A DNA stretch of 24,203 nucleotides from Bacteroidales bacterium (GTDB lineage: Bacteria; Bacteroidota; Bacteroidia; Bacteroidales; Muribaculaceae). Shown in pieces: positions 19,517 to 24,203 of this stretch. Position numbers and translations under genes: made by a program. The number at the start of each line of letters is the position of its first letter. Positions within the stretch are counted from its first letter, which is position 1. Location: the NCBI GenBank assembly GCA_004553485.1, contig SFLG01000021.1:1-24203 (forward strand), in the 5' to 3' direction. The notes under the pieces are model-generated. The model saw only the letters and a program-made list of their open reading frames with translations. It was not told the DNA's origin and ran no database searches.

Positions 19517-21298
19517 ATGAACAAATATATATCATACCTCTCGGTACTGATGTTGGGTACGGTCGGGTTGTCGTCGTGCAACGACAACTGGGAGACCCCG
19601 CCCATGGTCTACCCCGTGTCAAACCTCGAGGCAAACGTCGGCCTCGACGCTCTTAAGGCCAAATACTGGTCGAGCGACCGCAACAGCGTCAACACCATCG
19701 GCACGGTGGGCGACATCGTAGCAGGTGCGTCACAGTCCGGCGACTCGGCAATCTTCAAAGGCCGTGTCATCAGCGAAAGCGCCAGCGGCAACATCTACAA
19801 CAGCATCGTCGTCCAGGGCGAGGACTGCGCCCTCAACATCTCGGTGCGCACCAACAAGCTCACCGCAATCCCCGCCTTCGGCCAGGAAATCTTTGTCAAC
19901 GTCACCGGCATGAAGATCGGCAACTACAACGGTCTGATGCAGCTCGGTGCCGAGGGCACTTACAACGGCGCACCCTCGATGACATTCATGGAGAGCGCCG
20001 ACTTCGAGGCCAAGTTCCAGATTAACGGCGTGCCCGACCCCTCCAAGGTCGACACCGTCCTCATCACCCTGCCCGAAATCGCCAGCAAGAGCCAGGACGT
20101 TCTGCTCAAGTACCAGAGCCAGCTCGTGCGCATCGACGGCCTCACCTTTGATGAGCCCGGCCAGCCCTTCGCTGGCAGCCAGAACACCAACCGCTACGCC
20201 AAGGACGCCGCCGGCAACAGCATCAACGTCCGCACCAGCGCCTACGCCTCGTTCAAGAACGACCTCGTTCCCTCGGGCCAGGGCTCCGTTGTCGGCATCC
20301 TCAGCTACTACGGCACCGACTGGCAGCTGCTGCTCAACGACATCACCGGCATCATCGGTTTTGAGGACAGCGGCGACCAGCCCGGCGGCGGCGACCAGCC
20401 CGGCACGGGCGAAGCCCAGGGCGACGGCTCGGCAGCCAGTCCCTTCAACACCGTTGCCGCTCTTGCCTTCACCCAGGCTCTCGGCACTGACGTGACGACC
20501 GAGCAGGAGTACTACGTCCAGGGTACCGTCTCCTCCGTCAAGGAGCTCAGCACCCAGTACGGCAACGCCTCGTACACCATCACCAGCGAGGGCACCACTG
20601 TCGGCTTCGATATCTACCGCGGCAAGTACCTCAACGGCGCCAGCTTCACCGCTGCCGACCAGCTCAAGGTAGGCGACAAGGTTGTTGTATGCGGCAAGCT
20701 CGTCAACTTCAAGGGCAACACCCCGCAGATGGCCCAGGGCAGCAAGCTCATCTCTATCAACGGCCAGGGCGGCTCGACTCCCGACACTCCCGGCACGGGC
20801 GAGCAGAAGACGATCTTCAGCAGCCTCGCCGAGTCGGCTACCGAGCTCCCCGCAGGATGGACAATCGACAACGGCACCCTGCCCACCGGCCTCGAATACG
20901 TATGGAGCTGGAAGACATACCAGGAGAAAGGCTACCTCAACGCCTCGGCATATCTCAACAACACGGCATTCGCCACCGAGGCATACGCCATCTCGCCTGA
21001 GATCGACCTCACCGGCGCAACCGAAGTCAGCCTGACTTTTGACCACGCCGCCAAGTTCCAGACCACCCTTAAGTCGCTCTGCGGCGTAGTGGTACGCGTG
21101 GTTGGCACAACCACTTGGACTAAGCTCGAAATTCCCACATGGCCCGCCTCCGGTGCCTGGACTTTCGCCAACAGCGGCGCTATCTCTCTCAAGGCCTTCG
21201 CCGGCAAAAAGATTCAGGTTGCCTTCAAATACGGTTCCAACGCAACCGGTGCCGATACCTGGGAAATTAAAAATCTTGTTGTTACAGGTAAGAAATAA
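19517..21298 (+). CDS. DUF5689 lipoprotein with OB-fold-like and choice-of-anchor-type domains
   Basis: Probable surface lipoprotein of 593 residues. The signal peptide ends in a lipobox (LSSC, Cys21). The next residues, NDNWE, are acidic, like the export signal that sends Bacteroidota lipoproteins to the cell surface. Residues about 30-285 match DUF5689, including VNVTGMKIGNYNGLMQLG and QSQLVRIDGL. A Gly/Pro-rich linker (286-302) leads to an OB-fold-like domain (about 302-415, YYVQGTVSSVKELSTQYGNA and VVVCGKLVNFKGNTPQ). A second linker (417-431) leads to a C-terminal beta-sandwich (432-593) of the kind seen in choice-of-anchor or DUF5017-like modules. No catalytic site is visible. It starts 57 bp after the receptor gene, and the paralogue follows 8 bp later. 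A ligand-capture role is inferred only. Confidence 0.85.
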   Translation: MNKYISYLSVLMLGTVGLSSCNDNWETPPMVYPVSNLEANVGLDALKAKYWSSDRNSVNTIGTVGDIVAGASQSGDSAIFKGRVISESASGNIYNSIVVQGEDCALNISVRTNKLTAIPAFGQEIFVNVTGMKIGNYNGLMQLGAEGTYNGAPSMTFMESADFEAKFQINGVPDPSKVDTVLITLPEIASKSQDVLLKYQSQLVRIDGLTFDEPGQPFAGSQNTNRYAKDAAGNSINVRTSAYASFKNDLVPSGQGSVVGILSYYGTDWQLLLNDITGIIGFEDSGDQPGGGDQPGTGEAQGDGSAASPFNTVAALAFTQALGTDVTTEQEYYVQGTVSSVKELSTQYGNASYTITSEGTTVGFDIYRGKYLNGASFTAADQLKVGDKVVVCGKLVNFKGNTPQMAQGSKLISINGQGGSTPDTPGTGEQKTIFSSLAESATELPAGWTIDNGTLPTGLEYVWSWKTYQEKGYLNASAYLNNTAFATEAYAISPEIDLTGATEVSLTFDHAAKFQTTLKSLCGVVVRVVGTTTWTKLEIPTWPASGAWTFANSGAISLKAFAGKKIQVAFKYGSNATGADTWEIKNLVVTGKK

Positions 21299-21306
21299 TA
21301 CATAAT

Positions 21307-24150
21307 ATGAAAAGATATCTCAAATATGCGGCCATGTTTGCCGCTACCATCGGCCTCGGCAGCGTGCTGACATCCTGTCAGGACGATTTCAGCGAGACAC
21401 CCGTGGGTAGTGTCACCCAGGAGCCCAAGGCAACGATGGAGCCCAACATCAGCATCCTTGACCTCAAGAAGACCTGTTGGCTGGACGACGTCAACTACAT
21501 CTTCGGCATGGAGAACAAGGAGGACGCTCCCTTCGTTCCCCTCGGCACCCGCGAGGACGGCACTCACTACATCATCGCCGGACGCGTGATTTCGTCCGAC
21601 GAGCAGAGCAACGTCTACAAGAGCCTCATCATCCAGGACGAGACAGCCGCCATCGCTCTGTCGATCAACCGTTACAACCTCTACCAGAACTACCGCATCG
21701 GCCAGGAGGTCGTCATTGACGTCACCGGCATGTATGTAGGCAAGTACAACGGTCTGCTCCAGATAGGCTATCCCTCGTGGTATGCCAACGGCAACACCTG
21801 GAATGCCTCGTTTATGTCGCCCGAGCTCTTCGCCGAGCACAACGAGCTCAACGGATGGCCCGACGCCTCAAAAATCGACACCCTTGTCGTAAACTCGTTC
21901 AGCGACCTGCCCAGCGGCCCCGAAGGCCTGATGAAGTGGCAGAGCCAGCTGGTTCGCTTCAACAATGTTGAGTTTACCGACGGTGGCAAAGAGCCCTTCG
22001 GCGTTTACCAGTCGAGCGGCACAAACCGCGCCATCACCGACGTGGACGGCACCTCGCTCAACATCCGCACCTCGGGTTACTCCACCTTCTGGAACAAGAC
22101 CCTTCCCACCGGCCGCGGCGACGTTGTCGCCATCTGCAGCTACTATGGCACCGACGGCTGGCAGCTTATCCTCAACGACTATGAGGGCTGCATGAACTTC
22201 GGCAATCCCACCGTCGCTCCCGGCACCGAGGACAAACCCTACACCGTGGACGAGGCCATCGCCGAGCAGAACAAGAACCGCACCGGCTGGGTTACCGGCT
22301 ACATCGTGGGTGCTGTTAAGGAAGGCATTGGCCCCGGTAATACTCAAACAGAAGTAACAAGTAACGACGACATCGACTGGGCCGGTGATTATGGTCCAAA
22401 TTATTATGTCGACAACTCGCTCGTCATCGGCCAGACCGCCGAAACCCGCGACCTAGCACATTGCATCATCATCGATCTGCCCGTAGGCTCGTCCCTGCAG
22501 CGTCTCGGCAACCTCGCCGACCACCCCGACAACCTGGGCAAGCAAATCTGGATCCGCGGCACACTGGCCACATTCCTCGGACAGCCTGGTGTAATTGACA
22601 ACAATGGTGCTTCGGGCACATGGCGCATCGAAGGCGTCACCGACGGCGGCGTCGTTACCCCCGGCACCGGCACAGAGGAAGACCCCTACAGCGTGGCCAC
22701 AATCATCGGCTTCAACCCCTCCAGCAGCACGGCTACCGACCAACCGGGCGTTTGGGTCAAGGGCTACATCGTAGGCTGGGCCAACATGGCCACTGAGTTC
22801 GTAGTCAACGCCAACACCGCCACCTTCAGCGTGCCCGCCACAATGAAGACCAACATCCTCGTTGCCGCCAGCCCCGACGTCACCGACTACACTCAGTGCC
22901 TCGCCATCCAGCTGCCCAGCGGCAACGTGCGCAACGCCCTCAACCTGCAGGACAACCCGCAGCTGCTGGGCCAGTACGTCCTCCTCAAGGGCGACGTCAT
23001 GAAGTATAGCGGCATCCCCGGCCTGAAGAACACCAGCGACTATCGCCTCCAGGGCGGAGGAGACACCCCCACCCCCGACCCAACTCCCGGCAACCCCGTC
23101 ACCAGCCTTGACGAGAACTTCAACGCCTCCACCAACATCCCCGACGGCTGGACCATCAAGAAGGTCGCCGGCGATAAGGACTGGTACGTGCGCGAGTACA
23201 ACGGCGACAACTACGCCACCGTTTCGGGCTACAAGGGCACTGCTCCCTTCGACTCGTGGCTCATCACCCCGCCCCTCGACCTCAACGCAATGTCCAGCAA
23301 GGTGCTGACCTTCGACACCCAGGTCAACGGCTACGGCTCAACCACCTCCAACCTGCGCGTGTTCGTGCTCACCAGCGCCGACCCCGAGCAGGGCAGCCGC
23401 ACCGCCCTCAACGCCACCTTCGCCGAGGCTCCCGCCAGCGGCTACTCAAGCTGGGTAAGCTCGGGCAACCTCGACCTCAGCGCCTTCTCGGGCACCGTCT
23501 ACATCGGCTGGCAGTACACCGCCACCTCGGACGCCAACTACGCCACCTGGTGCGTCGACAACGTCAAGCTTAACGCTGCCGGCGGAAGCACCCCCGACCC
23601 CGACCCCACTCCCGATCCCGATCCCACTCCCGATCCCTCGGGCGAATATAAGGGCGACTTCAACACCTTCAACGGCGGCCAGGCCAAGTCAAACCCCTAC
23701 GGCACCTACACCAACGCCACAGGCTGGACAGCCGAGAACGCCATCATCCTCGGCGGCACCGACGGCACCGACGCCAACCCCCTGTTCTCCTTCATCGGTT
23801 CGACAGGCACCCTGGCTCCCACCCTCAACGGCCGCACCGACAAGCTGGGCAAGCTCATCTCGCCCGTCCTCACCGGCGGCATAGGCACCCTCACCTTCAA
23901 CTACGGCTTTGCCTTCACCGAGACCAAGTGCTCGTTCCGCATCGACATCAAGGACGCCTCGGGCAACGTAGTCAAGACCGACACCGTCACCCTTGACAGC
24001 ATCCAGAAGGCCCACGCCTACAGCTACTCGCTCGACTGCAACGTCAGCGGCAACTTCACCATCGAGATCTCCAACCTCGGTTACAGCGCCAACGCCTCTG
24101 CCAACAAAGACCGCGTCTCCATCTGGAACCTCACTTGGACCTCGCTCTGA
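21307..24150 (+). CDS. Large DUF5689/DUF6359 multidomain lipoprotein
   Basis: Probable surface lipoprotein of 947 residues. The lipobox is VLTSC (Cys24), followed by QDDFSE, an acidic signal that again fits surface export. DUF5689 covers about 48-300 and is clearly paralogous to the upstream gene (VIDVTGMYVGKYNGLLQIGY; WQSQLVRFNNVEF; SYYGTDGWQLILND). Two DUF6359-type OB-like modules follow: 304-452 (GTEDKPYTVDEAI, with an insert) and 455-580 (GTEEDPYSVATII, GYIVGWA, ALNLQDNPQLLGQYVLLKGD). A choice-of-anchor J-like sandwich covers 597-760, then an Asp-Pro-Thr linker (762-776) and a last beta-rich domain (about 778-947). No enzyme motif was found. The gene starts 8 bp after its paralogue and ends just before a terminator, so it closes the operon. 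Confidence 0.87.
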   Translation: MKRYLKYAAMFAATIGLGSVLTSCQDDFSETPVGSVTQEPKATMEPNISILDLKKTCWLDDVNYIFGMENKEDAPFVPLGTREDGTHYIIAGRVISSDEQSNVYKSLIIQDETAAIALSINRYNLYQNYRIGQEVVIDVTGMYVGKYNGLLQIGYPSWYANGNTWNASFMSPELFAEHNELNGWPDASKIDTLVVNSFSDLPSGPEGLMKWQSQLVRFNNVEFTDGGKEPFGVYQSSGTNRAITDVDGTSLNIRTSGYSTFWNKTLPTGRGDVVAICSYYGTDGWQLILNDYEGCMNFGNPTVAPGTEDKPYTVDEAIAEQNKNRTGWVTGYIVGAVKEGIGPGNTQTEVTSNDDIDWAGDYGPNYYVDNSLVIGQTAETRDLAHCIIIDLPVGSSLQRLGNLADHPDNLGKQIWIRGTLATFLGQPGVIDNNGASGTWRIEGVTDGGVVTPGTGTEEDPYSVATIIGFNPSSSTATDQPGVWVKGYIVGWANMATEFVVNANTATFSVPATMKTNILVAASPDVTDYTQCLAIQLPSGNVRNALNLQDNPQLLGQYVLLKGDVMKYSGIPGLKNTSDYRLQGGGDTPTPDPTPGNPVTSLDENFNASTNIPDGWTIKKVAGDKDWYVREYNGDNYATVSGYKGTAPFDSWLITPPLDLNAMSSKVLTFDTQVNGYGSTTSNLRVFVLTSADPEQGSRTALNATFAEAPASGYSSWVSSGNLDLSAFSGTVYIGWQYTATSDANYATWCVDNVKLNAAGGSTPDPDPTPDPDPTPDPSGEYKGDFNTFNGGQAKSNPYGTYTNATGWTAENAIILGGTDGTDANPLFSFIGSTGTLAPTLNGRTDKLGKLISPVLTGGIGTLTFNYGFAFTETKCSFRIDIKDASGNVVKTDTVTLDSIQKAHAYSYSLDCNVSGNFTIEISNLGYSANASANKDRVSIWNLTWTSL

Positions 24151-24170
24151 CCCATCCACCCCTCCCATAC

Positions 24171-24203
24171 AAAACGGCCACGCACCCGCGTGGCCGTTTT
24201 TTT
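24171..24203 (+). terminator. Intrinsic terminator of the receptor-lipoprotein operon
   Basis: AAAACGGCCACGC (24171-24183) and GCGTGGCCGTTTT (24188-24200) form a perfect 13-bp stem with an ACCC loop, followed by further T residues to the window edge. The A-run/T-run flanks would also let it work on the other strand. It starts 20 bp after the last stop codon and shows that the operon has only three genes. Confidence 0.93.

Noticed and set aside
16694..21298. The receptor and first lipoprotein as a SusC/SusD pair
   Set aside because: The lipoprotein has DUF5689 and OB-like domains rather than the helical SusD/RagB fold, and no glycan-degrading enzyme or sensor gene is nearby.

Overview
The window looks like a chromosomal segment of a high-G+C member of the Bacteroidales, most likely Muribaculaceae or a close relative (inference). 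The proteins read as Bacteroidales versions of TrmB, HemD, DUF4271, DUF5689 and DUF6359. Promoter-like sites have the Bacteroidota -7 form TAnnTTTG, and Shine-Dalgarno sequences are almost absent. Genes are tightly packed and C-rich at third codon positions. No rRNA, tRNA, CRISPR array, integrase or transposase was seen.

Layout. Positions 30-3915 (+) carry trmB, an Mrp-type ATPase, aroQ and a secreted alkaline phosphatase. They end at a strong hairpin facing the convergent minus-strand block. Positions 9661-4021 (-) form one long co-directional block: an S66 LD-carboxypeptidase, a LOG-family protein, a DUF4271 membrane protein, hemD, rnpA, yidD, a short TatD-like hydrolase and rnhB. Positions 9662-10176 are a divergent regulatory region. 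Positions 10177-15003 (+) are the classic rimP-nusA-infB translation/transcription operon, closed by an intrinsic terminator. Positions 15096-16091 (+) encode one protein that joins FolK (folate synthesis) to a SpoU/TrmH RNA methyltransferase. After a 600-bp spacer with decayed repeats and a long leader, 16694-24150 (+) is a three-gene outer-membrane operon: a TonB-dependent receptor and two paralogous lipoproteins with DUF5689 and OB-fold-like modules. It ends at a perfect 13-bp terminator hairpin.

How the genes work together. Most of the window is housekeeping: tRNA modification, tRNA 5' processing, ribosome maturation, initiation, shikimate, folate and heme steps, and RNA:DNA hybrid removal. 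The last operon is the accessory part. It probably builds a cell-surface capture and TonB-driven import machine whose ligand is not known.

The most interesting points are: (1) the receptor plus two modular lipoproteins with surface-export-like signals and no SusD or enzyme gene; (2) a promoter followed within about 20 bp by an intrinsic-terminator hairpin in the rimP-nusA-infB leader, which could be a NusA-sensing attenuator; (3) the FolK-TrmH fusion; (4) at least five unrelated short tandem-repeat arrays, each placed in a spacer just upstream of a start codon; and (5) a G10/A8 tract just upstream of the DUF4271 gene.
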